Source of the DNA: Nitrospira sp.
Lineage (GTDB): Bacteria; Nitrospirota; Nitrospiria; Nitrospirales; Nitrospiraceae
Assembly (NCBI GenBank): GCA_029194675.1
Contig: JARFXP010000003.1
Span: forward strand, 698,069 to 762,068
Direction: 5' to 3'
DNA: 64,000 nucleotides
Part shown: positions 17,652 to 27,136 of the stretch, one piece after another
Layout: every line of letters starts with the position of its first letter
Numbering within the stretch: position 1 is the stretch's first letter
The notes under the pieces: model-generated
Databases searched by the model: none
Told to the model about the DNA's origin: nothing
The model's input: only the letters and a program-made list of their open reading frames with translations
Made by a program: the position numbers and the translations under genes

Positions 17652-18472
17652 TATTGCGTAACAGCCTATCCGAAGAATTGAATCGACAAGGCAACGAGCA
17701 TTTCTCGCGAGGGTTCTACACGGAAGCCTATACCTGTTACGCCAAGGCGTTAGAATATGATCGGCTCACCGGTGATCAACGTGCCCTGGTCTCCACACTT
17801 GGTAACCTGGGTAACATTTGCGCTGTCAGCGGACGGCGGAATTCTGCCCAGGCGCATTATCAGGAGGTGTTGGAACTGCAAAAGCTTCTTGGTGATGAAA
17901 AGGGAATTGGAACGACGCTGGCAAATTTGGGAAATCTTAGGGCTGATGCTGGCGAATGGGATCGGGCACAGGCATATTATCTCGAGGCTCTCGACCTTAT
18001 GACCAAGACGCATGATGAGCCGGCCCAGGCCGTCCTGTTCTCGGACCTTGGTCTGGTAGCTCGTGAAACTGGTGACTTTGAGGAGGCGATTCAGTTTTAC
18101 GAACGGTCGTTGGAGTTGATGCGTCGGTTGGGCAATCTGGGCGGGGTTGCGGACGCCTGGCGCATGATAGGCCGCACGTTCTTGATACAAAAGCGCTATG
18201 ATGAAGCTATTGCCTGTTGTCAAACCAGCCAATCGGTCGCCGAGCGATTACGAGATGAGCTTCGTGCCGGTGGAGCCCGATACGTGCTGGCTCACTGTTA
18301 TGAGGAAATGGGGCGTTTGCAGGAGGCAGCAGATCTGCTTGAGCAGGTGGTGCACATGGATCGCAAGTATCGCCTGCCGAAACTGGAAGAAAACACGCAG
18401 CGCCTAAAAACGCTTCGCGCCCGCCTCGCCGATCCGTATCAGTCGAAGGCCAGACGAGGGATGCAAGCATGA
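17648..18472 (+). CDS. TPR repeat protein
   Basis: A 274-residue protein built of about six tetratricopeptide repeats of the kinesin-light-chain/Rapsyn type (for example LGNLGNICAVSGRRNSAQAHYQEVLEL and LGLVARETGDFEEAIQFYERSLEL). There is no signal peptide, so it is cytoplasmic. A close paralogue lies at 42292-43056. It overlaps both neighbours by four bases, so it is part of a coupled four-gene operon and likely scaffolds a complex with the products on either side. Partners are unknown. Confidence 0.8.
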   Translation: MILRNSLSEELNRQGNEHFSRGFYTEAYTCYAKALEYDRLTGDQRALVSTLGNLGNICAVSGRRNSAQAHYQEVLELQKLLGDEKGIGTTLANLGNLRADAGEWDRAQAYYLEALDLMTKTHDEPAQAVLFSDLGLVARETGDFEEAIQFYERSLELMRRLGNLGGVADAWRMIGRTFLIQKRYDEAIACCQTSQSVAERLRDELRAGGARYVLAHCYEEMGRLQEAADLLEQVVHMDRKYRLPKLEENTQRLKTLRARLADPYQSKARRGMQA

Positions 18473-18906
18473 TGGAACCGGCCTTTTCAGGTTGGACACA
18501 ACTTCGCGCTGACCTGGTGCGATCATTCCCACAATTCTATGAGTTGGAGGCTGATGGACCGCTCGTCATGGATCTTGGGGAAGATGGTTGGCTCTTGGAG
18601 GTCAAACCGGAGGGCAAGGTCCTGTGCCAGTACGGAGTCGCAATGGAAGATGTCATGGCGCTCATGTCGGAGGGGACGCCGGAGGATTTAGGAACCGATG
18701 AAGTAGCCAAGCAGGCCAAGTATTTCCTTCAGCCCGCTGTCGCCAAATATCGGGCGCTTCTCCTTCAATCCGGGTTTGTTGAAGACACCGAGATGACCGA
18801 TGAGTTCGTGGCGGTCACGTTTGCACGGCCTGTCGATCTGCAGAATCGCGCTAAGGTGGAAGACCTCCTACGGTGGTGCTGCCGCCAAATCGGAAACGCA
18901 TCGTGA
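18469..18906 (+). CDS. Conserved hypothetical protein of the TPR operon
   Basis: A 145-residue soluble acidic protein, start overlapping the TPR gene stop (ATGATG) and stop overlapping the methyltransferase start (GTGA). No domain was recognised; visible features are a GEDGWLLEVKPEGKV beta hairpin, a KYFLQPAVAKYRALLLQSGF helix and two adjacent cysteines near the end. Coupling on both sides argues that it works with the neighbouring TPR protein and methyltransferase. Confidence 0.65.
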   Translation: MMEPAFSGWTQLRADLVRSFPQFYELEADGPLVMDLGEDGWLLEVKPEGKVLCQYGVAMEDVMALMSEGTPEDLGTDEVAKQAKYFLQPAVAKYRALLLQSGFVEDTEMTDEFVAVTFARPVDLQNRAKVEDLLRWCCRQIGNAS

Positions 18907-19958
18907 CTCAACGAATCACGACATTCGACGAATTTCGGGACGCTGTCTCAGCCTATCAATTGCCACGAGTGTTGTTGGCCGCGCTGGAGCTGGATCTTTT
19001 TACGACTGTCGGTGACCGATCGTGGACGATGCCGGATCTCGCCAAGGACCTCAAGGTCAGCGAAAGGGGTTTGAGCATCCTTTGTCGTAATCTCGCGGCC
19101 GTCGGTGTATTGCGGAAAAAAGGAGCTAGCTATCGGAATAGCCGACTGGGAGCCACAGCGCTGAATGCCGACCATCGCGCATATCGCGGCGGTTATTTGA
19201 ATTTAATCGAACGCCATTGGGAGGACTGGGTACGATTGTTGGAATCTGTGCGGAGTGGCTTGCCGATAGATCATGATACTCCAGACAGTCCGGACTACCG
19301 TCGACAATTCACGTGGGCCATGCACCACAGGACCTTGGAGATTGCCCCGGCGATTGCCGCCCAGGTTCCTTTAGCACGCTCTAAAACACTGCTGGATCTC
19401 GGTGGAGGGCCAGGCACCTACGCGATGGCGTTTCTCGCCAGGAACCCAACGCTTCACGCCACTGTCTGTGATCGAGCGGCCGCGCTTGAGGTCGCCAAAG
19501 AAATTGCCGGCACTCACAAAGCGAGGCGGCGACTCTCTTATCTTCCGCTCGATTTCTCCAAAGAACCTATTCCTGGTACGTACGATGTGATCTGGTATTC
19601 GAATGTACTGCATATTTATTCGCCCGAAGAGAACCAGGCCATCTTTCGTCGGGCCTTGGTCTCATTAACGCCCGGTGGTCGATTTATCATCCAAGACGCA
19701 TTTCTCCACGATCGCGAAGGTTTGTATCCAGTAGAAGCAAGTTTATTTGCTGTGTCGATGTTATTGTTTACGGAAGGCGGAAATACCTATTCAGCCTCGG
19801 AGACAGCCACGTGGTTGAAAGATGCTGGATTCGTTGCGGTCAAATCGCTTCCCATCAAGAAGGGGACGGAGGATTGGGAGGACGGGATTCTAGAGGCGTC
19901 GGCCCCGGGCCCATGCCCAAAAACGACCGTCCGCCGAATACAATCAAGAAGAAGTTGA
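18903..19958 (+). CDS. SAM-dependent O-methyltransferase, family 2
   Basis: A 351-residue protein. A winged-helix dimerisation domain covers about 1-100 (LPRVLLAALELDLFTTVGDR is the signature) and a Rossmann methyltransferase domain about 100-335, with LLDLGGGPGTYAMAFL as the SAM motif and the late PGGRFIIQDAFL. It resembles hydroxyneurosporene or acetylserotonin O-methyltransferases; substrate unknown. The GTG start at 18903 overlaps the previous stop. The last 35 codons overlap an oppositely oriented gene, and the final 16 residues look unlike family members, so the true end may be shifted. Confidence 0.8.
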   Translation: MTQRITTFDEFRDAVSAYQLPRVLLAALELDLFTTVGDRSWTMPDLAKDLKVSERGLSILCRNLAAVGVLRKKGASYRNSRLGATALNADHRAYRGGYLNLIERHWEDWVRLLESVRSGLPIDHDTPDSPDYRRQFTWAMHHRTLEIAPAIAAQVPLARSKTLLDLGGGPGTYAMAFLARNPTLHATVCDRAAALEVAKEIAGTHKARRRLSYLPLDFSKEPIPGTYDVIWYSNVLHIYSPEENQAIFRRALVSLTPGGRFIIQDAFLHDREGLYPVEASLFAVSMLLFTEGGNTYSASETATWLKDAGFVAVKSLPIKKGTEDWEDGILEASAPGPCPKTTVRRIQSRRS

Positions 19959-20256
19959 AGAGCCCACTGATTATGTTAGGTATAAAGGAAACTCCCACCT
20001 CTGAATCTTTTGTCAGTACTTGAATGATTGTTGCTACGTCCAGTGCCAATCCGACCGTGGCATAGATCACACAAACCATAGCAGCCCATCGGAGCTGAAG
20101 CCAAATCAATACCGCGAGTGCCAGAGGCATGAGGATGAAAAAGCCGATTCTCCAAGCCATGCCTGGTTTTGTGGATGTGCCATTGTCCACTAGGAAAAAT
20201 CCTGTCTCGACGACAAGGGTGCCTATCAGCAGATTCAGCAAGGCCGTTTGTTTCAT
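19855..20256 (-). CDS. Four-helix membrane protein
   Basis: A 133-residue protein with about four predicted membrane helices (residues 5-22, 34-56, 58-75, 90-108) and a proline-rich tail. No family was recognised. Its 3' end overlaps the methyltransferase coding region by 104 bp tail-to-tail, which is unusual; the tail GPGPTPLESRPPNPPSPS lies entirely in the overlap and may be non-native. Confidence 0.6.
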   Translation of the reverse strand: MKQTALLNLLIGTLVVETGFFLVDNGTSTKPGMAWRIGFFILMPLALAVLIWLQLRWAAMVCVIYATVGLALDVATIIQVLTKDSEVGVSFIPNIISGLFNFFLIVFGGRSFLGMGPGPTPLESRPPNPPSPS

Positions 20257-20338
20257 CTAAAGACTATAGACCGTAGAGGAAAACGTCGGCAATGGTTGTC
20301 TTGTTGCGTTCGGTTTGAAAGTGCTAACCTGCTGCACC

Positions 20339-20758
20339 ATGGAGATCAAGGAACAGATTACAGGCCAGTCATCCACGCAAGTCTGTCTACTGGTCTATGA
20401 TGCAGAATGCCGATTGTGCGTGTCCACAAAACAGAAACTCGAAGCGCTAGGAGTTGTGCAAGCAGGATCGGACGTTCGATTCCTTGCGTATCAGAGCGAA
20501 GAGGCAAAGAAGATGTTGGGGCCGAACTATCGTTCTGGTCGTCCGGATGTGGCTTTTCTGATTCAACCCTCAGGAGAAGTGTTCCAGGGGCTCGACGCGT
20601 TTCTCCCGCTCGTCCCCAACCTCCCAGGTGGGAAGCTTCTGCTGTGGTGCTTACGGTTCCCTCCTGCTAAGCGGCTGGCCGAATGGGGTTATCGCATGGC
20701 TGCACGTCATCGGTATCGATGGTTTGGTGAAGCCGAGCCCCTCAGCCGACAAGACTGA
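20339..20758 (+). CDS. DCC-family thiol-disulfide oxidoreductase-like protein (DUF393)
   Basis: A 139-residue protein with the D21-x-x-C24-x-x-C27 motif after a beta strand (VCLLVYDAECRLC), the hallmark of the DCC family with a predicted thioredoxin-like fold. The ATG at 20339 puts the first strand in the normal place; 20315 adds an odd cysteine-rich stretch. The C-terminal FPPAKRLAEWGYRMAARHRYRWFG is also family-typical. The redox partner is unknown; this is a single-gene unit. Confidence 0.75.
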   Translation: MEIKEQITGQSSTQVCLLVYDAECRLCVSTKQKLEALGVVQAGSDVRFLAYQSEEAKKMLGPNYRSGRPDVAFLIQPSGEVFQGLDAFLPLVPNLPGGKLLLWCLRFPPAKRLAEWGYRMAARHRYRWFGEAEPLSRQD

Positions 20759-20876
20759 GGTAAGCGGTTCCTTTCTTCTCCGAGATCCCCCTCCTCCGAG
20801 GGGATTCTTCCTACAGCGAGGAATTTACGACCGACCGACCCTCTTTCAGAATGCGTTCAACTTTTGAGGAGGGTAT

Positions 20877-21749
20877 ATGTTGCGCAGATGGGACCTGTTT
20901 CCTAGTTTTTCCGGTCCAGTCCATGTGACTGATCAACTGCGAGGCCATGCTTACCATAACTCTTCGAAGATTCTTAGCTGGTTAGTCGCACTCGTCTTGT
21001 GTCTCTCATTCTCTATCGGCCAGGCCTGGGGCGAGATCGGCACAGAAGAAAAAAGGGCGATTGTGGCTGCAGGGTTCGGGTACCAAATCGGCACCGTCTC
21101 AACGATTGCGGTAAAGGTGTATGACGCTGAATCGGGCGACATCTTGTCCGATGAAATCTATGAACTAGCTGTCAAAGAAAGCGACGGCGTGAGATCGAAC
21201 CGCGGGCCTCGAATTTTTGCCGGTGGAGTCGGCCTTGGCGCTACCGATCTCTCCAATTTCGTGTTGCGGGTATACGATGCAAATACTGGAGTGTTCCAAT
21301 GGGAAGGCCGCCTCAATCTTGTGCAATCCGACTGGAAGGCAGGGGGAACGGTCGTATCGACCGCACTGCCGCGGCAAGCAACCGTTACGTGGGTACACTT
21401 TGTTGAAGCGACTACGGAACAGCCGGTGTTTTTACTGCGCGCAATGGACGCGGCGACCGGCGTGCTTGTGTGGGAGGATGAGTTTACGACCGTCCGTACA
21501 CGAATTCCGCGAGCCCAGCCGATTGCAAGTCGATCGATCCAGCTGGACAGCATTCCACCCGCGAGTCCCCACACCTTTAACTTCAGAATTCGCATGTATG
21601 ATCCCAGCGGAAAGAAGGTTCTCTGGGAGGATCAGCTGTCTCAGCTGGGGACCGATGAAGGGGCTGAGCAGTCGCATAGCGATCAGGCCTATATACTTCC
21701 CGCCTGGCCTGATCTACCGCAAGAAGAGTCCGCAGCGGGATCGATCTAA
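20877..21749 (+). CDS. Exported beta-rich protein with VYDA-type repeats
   Basis: A 290-residue protein with a perfect GAGGAGG upstream of the ATG at 20877. A 33-residue hydrophilic lead precedes a hydrophobic segment (LSWLVALVLCLSFSIG, about 33-49), then a likely cleavage site near QAWGE. The mature region contains three or four repeats of the form V/M-Y-D-A-x-(S/T)-G-x-x-x-W-E, reminiscent of PQQ-like beta-propeller strands, though only enough for a partial blade set. The function is unknown. Its end converges on the TPR peptidase gene with 11 bp between. Confidence 0.6.
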   Translation: MLRRWDLFPSFSGPVHVTDQLRGHAYHNSSKILSWLVALVLCLSFSIGQAWGEIGTEEKRAIVAAGFGYQIGTVSTIAVKVYDAESGDILSDEIYELAVKESDGVRSNRGPRIFAGGVGLGATDLSNFVLRVYDANTGVFQWEGRLNLVQSDWKAGGTVVSTALPRQATVTWVHFVEATTEQPVFLLRAMDAATGVLVWEDEFTTVRTRIPRAQPIASRSIQLDSIPPASPHTFNFRIRMYDPSGKKVLWEDQLSQLGTDEGAEQSHSDQAYILPAWPDLPQEESAAGSI

Positions 21750-21760
21750 GCAGAAAACAG

Positions 21761-23176
21761 TTACGACCGGCTTCGGTCGAAGCTCTCGAGCCACTGTTGG
21801 TGGAACTGTTCGTAGGAGACAAACAGCTTGTTTTGAAGTGCAGCAGCCATGGTCGACTTGGCTTGTAACGCCTTCAGCAACTCATCGACGGCGGCCATCC
21901 CCCATCGCTCAATCAAGTAGCGTGTTGCCGAGTTAGCCTCTAAGTAGGCCACTGTCGACGTACCAGCCGGCAGTGCGCCCCACGAGCCTTCCAGATAGGT
22001 CAAAGGAATGACTTTCATGTCTCCCTGCATGACCTGATCAAGCTCGGGCCATGCATCTCCGGCCAATTGCATAGCAAGGCCTTCGTTCAACCAGGTCGGC
22101 ATCGCCCCGCTGCTTGCTCCTAAGCGATCGTGGAGGAGGGCGTGAACATACTCGTGACGGAGCACGCTCGCCAACGCCTTCCGATCCGTGGTCGCCCCCT
22201 GAATGGGAATCTGGATGCGCCCAAGAGAAGGGTCATAGAGGCCATCGGCCCAAGCCGGGCTTCCGGTCGCCCCTTGAAACGAATCCTTGGCATGGAGGAC
22301 GACCATGATTGGTTTCGAGGGGAAATGACCGAACTTCTGTCCAATCTCTCGGTAGGCCTCTTCGAGAATCTCAAGAGCTGAGATCCAGGTGCTCTGGTCT
22401 TCCTCACCATCGAACTTCACAACAAAGTGAGTACTGCTTCTTGCAGTCATGCGGGATTCAACCGACTGAGTGCGACGAACCTTCGTCGTGACGGCGGCGA
22501 GATAGGACTGTAATGCCGGGTCCTGCCTTGCTCGGTCGGCTGCTTGGGCCAAGTGTTTCGCCGCTTCCTCCAGTTTGTCCTGTTCTTGCAACAAGTCGGC
22601 CGTGGCTAAGTGAGGAAAGGGGTCCTCTGGAGCCACCTTCATCAATTTCATCAGGAATTCCGCATTCAGTGCGGGGTCTCGTTGTTCCCAATAGGCATGG
22701 GCAAGATTCATGAGGATCACGGGATTCGAGTCGTCAAGATCCGCAGCTCGTTTGAACGCTTTGACTGAAAGCTGAGTGCCATTGAGTCGTTCCTGCTGCA
22801 ATCCGAGATTGCTCCACAGGATTGCGACAAAGGGCTTGGTGTTTGCGTCCGACAGGACAGCCGAAGGGAGCTCTTTCAGTTTCGTTTCGGCGAGCGACAA
22901 GTTGTGTTTTTCGATCTCATCGCGAATGGCTTCCAGCAGGCCCTCATGAGGGCTAGGCGGCACCACGCTTTGATCGAGTACGCGAACAGATTTCGCCTCA
23001 CTTTCGGACGACCTGGGTTGCGGCGGAGCGGGGGGAGGAGCTATCGGCTCGATGGTTTCTGTGAGTTGCACCGGCTGTGGCGGAAGGACAGGCTTCAAGA
23101 ATAGGTTGTATCCGATCACCGAAGCTAGACCGACTGCAAGCGGTATCAGAATATGTCTGATGTTGCGACGATACAT
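21761..23176 (-). CDS. TPR protein with gluzincin-type metallopeptidase domain
   Basis: 471 residues from the ATG at 23176, which gives a short basic N-terminus and one membrane anchor (ILIPLAVGLASVIGYNLFL). The open frame continues to 23371, but that part overlaps the upstream region of recG and looks non-coding. A TPR segment covers about 95-240. A peptidase-MA-like domain follows with H341-E-x-x-H345 (HEYVHALLHD) and E365 (NEGLA), the three zinc ligands of gluzincins. It is predicted to face the periplasm. The substrate is unknown. Confidence 0.75.
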   Translation of the reverse strand: MYRRNIRHILIPLAVGLASVIGYNLFLKPVLPPQPVQLTETIEPIAPPPAPPQPRSSESEAKSVRVLDQSVVPPSPHEGLLEAIRDEIEKHNLSLAETKLKELPSAVLSDANTKPFVAILWSNLGLQQERLNGTQLSVKAFKRAADLDDSNPVILMNLAHAYWEQRDPALNAEFLMKLMKVAPEDPFPHLATADLLQEQDKLEEAAKHLAQAADRARQDPALQSYLAAVTTKVRRTQSVESRMTARSSTHFVVKFDGEEDQSTWISALEILEEAYREIGQKFGHFPSKPIMVVLHAKDSFQGATGSPAWADGLYDPSLGRIQIPIQGATTDRKALASVLRHEYVHALLHDRLGASSGAMPTWLNEGLAMQLAGDAWPELDQVMQGDMKVIPLTYLEGSWGALPAGTSTVAYLEANSATRYLIERWGMAAVDELLKALQAKSTMAAALQNKLFVSYEQFHQQWLESFDRSRS

Positions 23177-23277
23177 GTGTGCTTGAGGCCGAGTGTAGCA
23201 CCCTAGGAAAAGGTGACCAAGCAATCCAGTAAAACTGGCTGTGCGCTCGGATACGAGGTTTGCTGGTGCGTTGAGCG

Positions 23278-25848
23278 ATGAAAAACGCTGTGCTACGATC
23301 CTTCCATATGCAGCCTCCCACTGAATTGACTCTGCCCACGCCCCTTCAGGAGTGGTTGGACCGCATCGCACGACCTATTGAATTTGCGAGCCGAGATAAT
23401 TGTGCCCACCTAAAGGCCATCACAAATCTGAGTTCATTTGTTTCATCACAAGTCTTGTCTGCCCTTCGCCAAAACGTTTACCCCAAGGCCATTGAAGCCC
23501 GCTTGATTTCATTGCGCGACCTCTTCATCGATTTTCAGCCGGCGCTCCCCTTCGATGAGCAACGTCGACGATTACAAGCGGCTGCGCTGCTCATTAAGGC
23601 GCTTCGAGCGGTTGATCAACCGAAGCCTATTCGGATGAAAGCCTCGCCGACGCAATCTTCCAGTCACTCCGAAGTGACGGGTGTCGGCAGATCCGATCTC
23701 TGGAATCTTCCGGTCAGGTTCGTCAAAGGTGTCGGGCCAAAGCGCACGGATGTCTTGCAACGATTCCACATCGGGACGGTGGAGGATGCGCTCTGGACCA
23801 TCCCGTGGCGTTACGAGGACCGATCGGTCATGACACCGATCGGAAATCTTGTCCCGGGAATGATGGCCTCGATTTGTGGGGCGATCGGGACATGCGAGGC
23901 GAAACGGACAAGAAGTCGGCGGTTGAGTGTAGTGGAAGTCGGCGTCGAAGATCGGTCCGGGCGAATGCAGGTGGTCTTCTTCAATCAACCGTATTTGGAG
24001 GAAATTCTTACAGTCGGGACTCGCGTGATGATGAGCGGGCGGGTGCTCTCAGGTCGACAGGGATGGATGGTTCCACGAATGGATGTGGCGCAGTATGAAA
24101 TCATCGGGGAAGATACCGAATCGACGCTGCATGTCGGTCGAATCGTTCCGATCTATCACGAGACCAAAGGATGGACCTCTCGCCAGATGCGAGTGTTGGT
24201 GAAGACTCTGTTGACGGACCATGGAATTCAGATTGTTGACCATTTGCCTGTGCCTCTTCGGACGCGGCAGCGGCTGATCCCGATCCATGAAGCGCTGCAC
24301 GATGCTCATTTCCCCAAGACCGGCGCCGATCCCCAACTCCTGGAGCGAGGGAAGACCGCGGCGCATAGGCGCTTGGCGTTCGAGGAGCTCCTGCTGCTCC
24401 AATTGGCCTTAGCGACTAGGCATCGATCGGTGCATGAAGAGCCGAAGGAGCTGCGGTTCAATCCACGGACAGTTCTCTTGCAACAGCTCGGTCGTCTCTT
24501 GCCGTTTCACCTCACGACTGCACAGGATCAGGTCATTCGCGAAATATTCCGAGACATGATTTCGCCGCGTCCCATGAATCGCCTGGTGCAAGGCGATGTG
24601 GGGTCTGGGAAAACGGCGGTCGCCTTGCATGCGCTGGTGATGGCCTGTGGTTCAGGCTACCAGGCCGCGCTGATGGCGCCGACCGAGATTCTAGCGGAAC
24701 AGCACTATCGAAACCTTTCCGGAACGTTGGGGGACCTGGGACTTCACACGATGCTCGTGCGTGGAGGAGAGAAGTCCTCGGTGAAAAAGACCCAGGTTGA
24801 GCGGCTGGCATCGGGCGACATTCAGGTGGCAATCGGCACTCATGCCCTCACTCAACAGGGGGTGAGGTTCAAGAACTTGGGATTGGCGGTGGTCGATGAG
24901 CAGCACAAGTTCGGCGTCCTGCAGCGAAAGACCCTGATCGACAAGGGCTACAAGCCGGACGTGCTTGTCATGACGGCCACGCCCATTCCCCGGACATTGG
25001 CGATGACGGTGTATGGTGACCTTGATGTCTCGGTGATTGATGTACTGCCGCCGGGACGAAAGCCGGTCCGGACATTTCTTTTTCATGACGCGCAGCGACG
25101 GCGAGCCTATCAAATTGTGCGCGATGAATTGCGTGCCGAAAGACAAGCGTATGTGGTCTACCCGCTGGTGGAGGAATCGGAAAAGACCGACCTCCAGGCA
25201 GCGATTCAGGAAGCCGAACAGTTGCAGAACGGGGAATTGTCAGAATTCCGTGTCGGACTGTTGCATGGGCGCATGAGAGCTACCGAAAAAGAAACGGTGA
25301 TGGCCGACTTTAAAGCTGGAACGATCCAGGTGTTGGTGGCAACAACGGTGATCGAAGTCGGAGTCGATGTGCCGAATGCGACGATCATCATGATCGAACA
25401 TGCCGAGCGGTTTGGCCTCGCACAACTGCACCAATTGCGCGGACGAGTGGGGCGGAGTAACCACCAATCCTATTGCCTCCTGATGGCACAGAATCCGCGA
25501 CAAGGAAGGACCCAGTTGGGAAGACGTGCGATGGGAAGTGAGGAGTCCGTGTCTACGGCAAGGGAACGGCTGGAGGCGCTTGTCCGGTCAAACGACGGAT
25601 TTGTGATTGCCGAGGAGGATTTGCGGATCAGAGGCCCTGGAGAGTTTTTTGGGTTGCGCCAATGGGGGATACCGGAGTTTCGCGTGGCGAATTTGGTGCG
25701 AGACGGTGACCTGTTGCAGCAGGCCAGGCAGGAGGCCTTTTCGCTGCTGAATTCGGACCCAGGATTGAAGGACCCGGCCCATCAAGGGTTGCGTGACGCG
25801 ATGTTGAGGAAATGGGAGAAGAAGCTCGAACTTGGATCGATAAGCTAG
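23278..25848 (+). CDS. recG: ATP-dependent DNA helicase RecG
   Basis: An 856-residue RecG, which remodels stalled replication forks and Holliday junctions. An N-terminal extension of about 130 residues precedes the wedge/OB domain (PVRFVKGVGPKRTDVLQRF). Helicase domain 1 has Walker A GDVGSGKTAVALHAL and box II DEQHKFG with TATPIPRT. Helicase domain 2 has TTVIEVGVDVPNA and QLRGRVGR, and the RecG-specific C-terminal wedge contact region follows. Either 23278 or the in-frame ATG at 23308 may be the start; neither has a strong ribosome binding site. Confidence 0.95.
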   Translation: MKNAVLRSFHMQPPTELTLPTPLQEWLDRIARPIEFASRDNCAHLKAITNLSSFVSSQVLSALRQNVYPKAIEARLISLRDLFIDFQPALPFDEQRRRLQAAALLIKALRAVDQPKPIRMKASPTQSSSHSEVTGVGRSDLWNLPVRFVKGVGPKRTDVLQRFHIGTVEDALWTIPWRYEDRSVMTPIGNLVPGMMASICGAIGTCEAKRTRSRRLSVVEVGVEDRSGRMQVVFFNQPYLEEILTVGTRVMMSGRVLSGRQGWMVPRMDVAQYEIIGEDTESTLHVGRIVPIYHETKGWTSRQMRVLVKTLLTDHGIQIVDHLPVPLRTRQRLIPIHEALHDAHFPKTGADPQLLERGKTAAHRRLAFEELLLLQLALATRHRSVHEEPKELRFNPRTVLLQQLGRLLPFHLTTAQDQVIREIFRDMISPRPMNRLVQGDVGSGKTAVALHALVMACGSGYQAALMAPTEILAEQHYRNLSGTLGDLGLHTMLVRGGEKSSVKKTQVERLASGDIQVAIGTHALTQQGVRFKNLGLAVVDEQHKFGVLQRKTLIDKGYKPDVLVMTATPIPRTLAMTVYGDLDVSVIDVLPPGRKPVRTFLFHDAQRRRAYQIVRDELRAERQAYVVYPLVEESEKTDLQAAIQEAEQLQNGELSEFRVGLLHGRMRATEKETVMADFKAGTIQVLVATTVIEVGVDVPNATIIMIEHAERFGLAQLHQLRGRVGRSNHQSYCLLMAQNPRQGRTQLGRRAMGSEESVSTARERLEALVRSNDGFVIAEEDLRIRGPGEFFGLRQWGIPEFRVANLVRDGDLLQQARQEAFSLLNSDPGLKDPAHQGLRDAMLRKWEKKLELGSIS

Positions 25849-25855
25849 GACATCG

Positions 25856-26176
25856 ATGGGATTTCTCCAGCGACTGAAAGATGACTTACGAGCCGGGGTC
25901 GCCACCCTGCGCCTGGGGACGGTCCATGCTGCAGGCCGCGCATTGGAGGAAACGGAATTGCTCCGCATGAGGCTGGAGATCCGCAAGCTCAATCAGCAAC
26001 TCTCCGATCTGTACAAAGACATCGGCGAACGGGCTATCGACATGAAGGAGCGAGGCGAAACGTCGGAGCGCGTGGTGTACGATGCCGAGATCGTGCGTCT
26101 CGTCAAGGAGGTTGAGGTGCTCAAGGAGTCGCGGAGGAAACTGGAAGCCGACATGGAAGAGATTCGGAACGAGTAA
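25856..26176 (+). CDS. Coiled-coil small protein
   Basis: A 106-residue highly charged, almost wholly helical protein (LRMRLEIRKLNQQLSDLYKDIGERAI and LVKEVEVLKESRRKLEADMEEIR show heptad patterns). It starts 7 bp after recG, and its stop overlaps the ppx start (TAATG). The function is unknown; position suggests translation as part of a recG-ppx operon. Confidence 0.7.
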   Translation: MGFLQRLKDDLRAGVATLRLGTVHAAGRALEETELLRMRLEIRKLNQQLSDLYKDIGERAIDMKERGETSERVVYDAEIVRLVKEVEVLKESRRKLEADMEEIRNE

Positions 26177-27120
26177 TGACCGGGGCGCGTCAGCATGTGC
26201 AACGACTCGCCGGTATTGATATCGGCACCCTCACCTGTCGTTTGTTAATTGCGGATCTAGCGCTTGGACAACCTCTCCAAGAAATCCGCTCTGACCGGCG
26301 CATTCTCCGCCTCGGCGAAGGAGTCGATCGGACCGAGCGGCTTAGTTCCGACGCAATGGATCGGGTCATCCAATGTCTACAAGAATGGCGCAAAGTCATC
26401 AACGGGTACCAGGTCGAGGGAACCTCGGTCGTGGCAACGAGCGCCGTCCGCGATGCGACAAATCGAGATGAATTTCTTGAGCGAGTCAAACGAGAAGCTG
26501 GGTTTGATGTTGAAGTGATTTCGGGTGAGGAAGAAGCGAGGCGGACGTTGCTTGGCATTCGCTCCGGCTTGCCAGCCGGGGTCACGGACATCCTCGCATT
26601 GGATATTGGTGGCGGGAGTACCGAGTTCATCTTCGATCGCTCGGGACAGAAGCCAACTATCCACTCGATCGATATTGGAGTTGTCCGTCTCTGCGAACGG
26701 CTTTTGCGTCATGATCCTCCGACTGATAATGAAGTGAGACAGGCACGTGAATGGGTGACCAGAGAGACGAAAGCGGCAGTTGTCGACATGAGTAACTCTC
26801 ATCAGGCGACATTCGTCGGTACTGCCGGTACGATTACCTCCCTCGCCGCCATGGCTCAGAAACTTCCAGCCTATGAGCCGGCACGCATCCATAACTATCG
26901 GTTGAAGCTCGAAACGATTCATGAATTGGAACAGACACTGCTCAACAGAACGAAAGCCGAACGGATCGGTTTGCCGGGGTTGGAAAAGAACCGCGAAGAA
27001 GTCATCGCCGCCGGAGCGATCATCATCAGGACTGTGATGGAGGTGTTGGGACTTATGGATTGTTTAGTTAGCGACTGGGGGCTTAGAGAGGGGGTTGTGA
27101 TAGATTTATCTCGTAAATAA
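26176..27120 (+). CDS. Ppx/GppA exopolyphosphatase-type phosphatase
   Basis: A 314-residue protein of the sugar-kinase/Hsp70 fold. Phosphate-1 motif GIDIGTLTCRLLIAD and phosphate-2 motif LDIGGGSTEFIF are intact, with the EEARRTLLG and GTAGTITSLAAMA stretches also as in family members. It hydrolyses inorganic polyphosphate and/or pppGpp. It is the short two-domain form without the HD extension. Start and previous stop share one base. Confidence 0.9.
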   Translation: MTGARQHVQRLAGIDIGTLTCRLLIADLALGQPLQEIRSDRRILRLGEGVDRTERLSSDAMDRVIQCLQEWRKVINGYQVEGTSVVATSAVRDATNRDEFLERVKREAGFDVEVISGEEEARRTLLGIRSGLPAGVTDILALDIGGGSTEFIFDRSGQKPTIHSIDIGVVRLCERLLRHDPPTDNEVRQAREWVTRETKAAVVDMSNSHQATFVGTAGTITSLAAMAQKLPAYEPARIHNYRLKLETIHELEQTLLNRTKAERIGLPGLEKNREEVIAAGAIIIRTVMEVLGLMDCLVSDWGLREGVVIDLSRK

Positions 27121-27136
27121 CGTAGGAGATTGCCTC

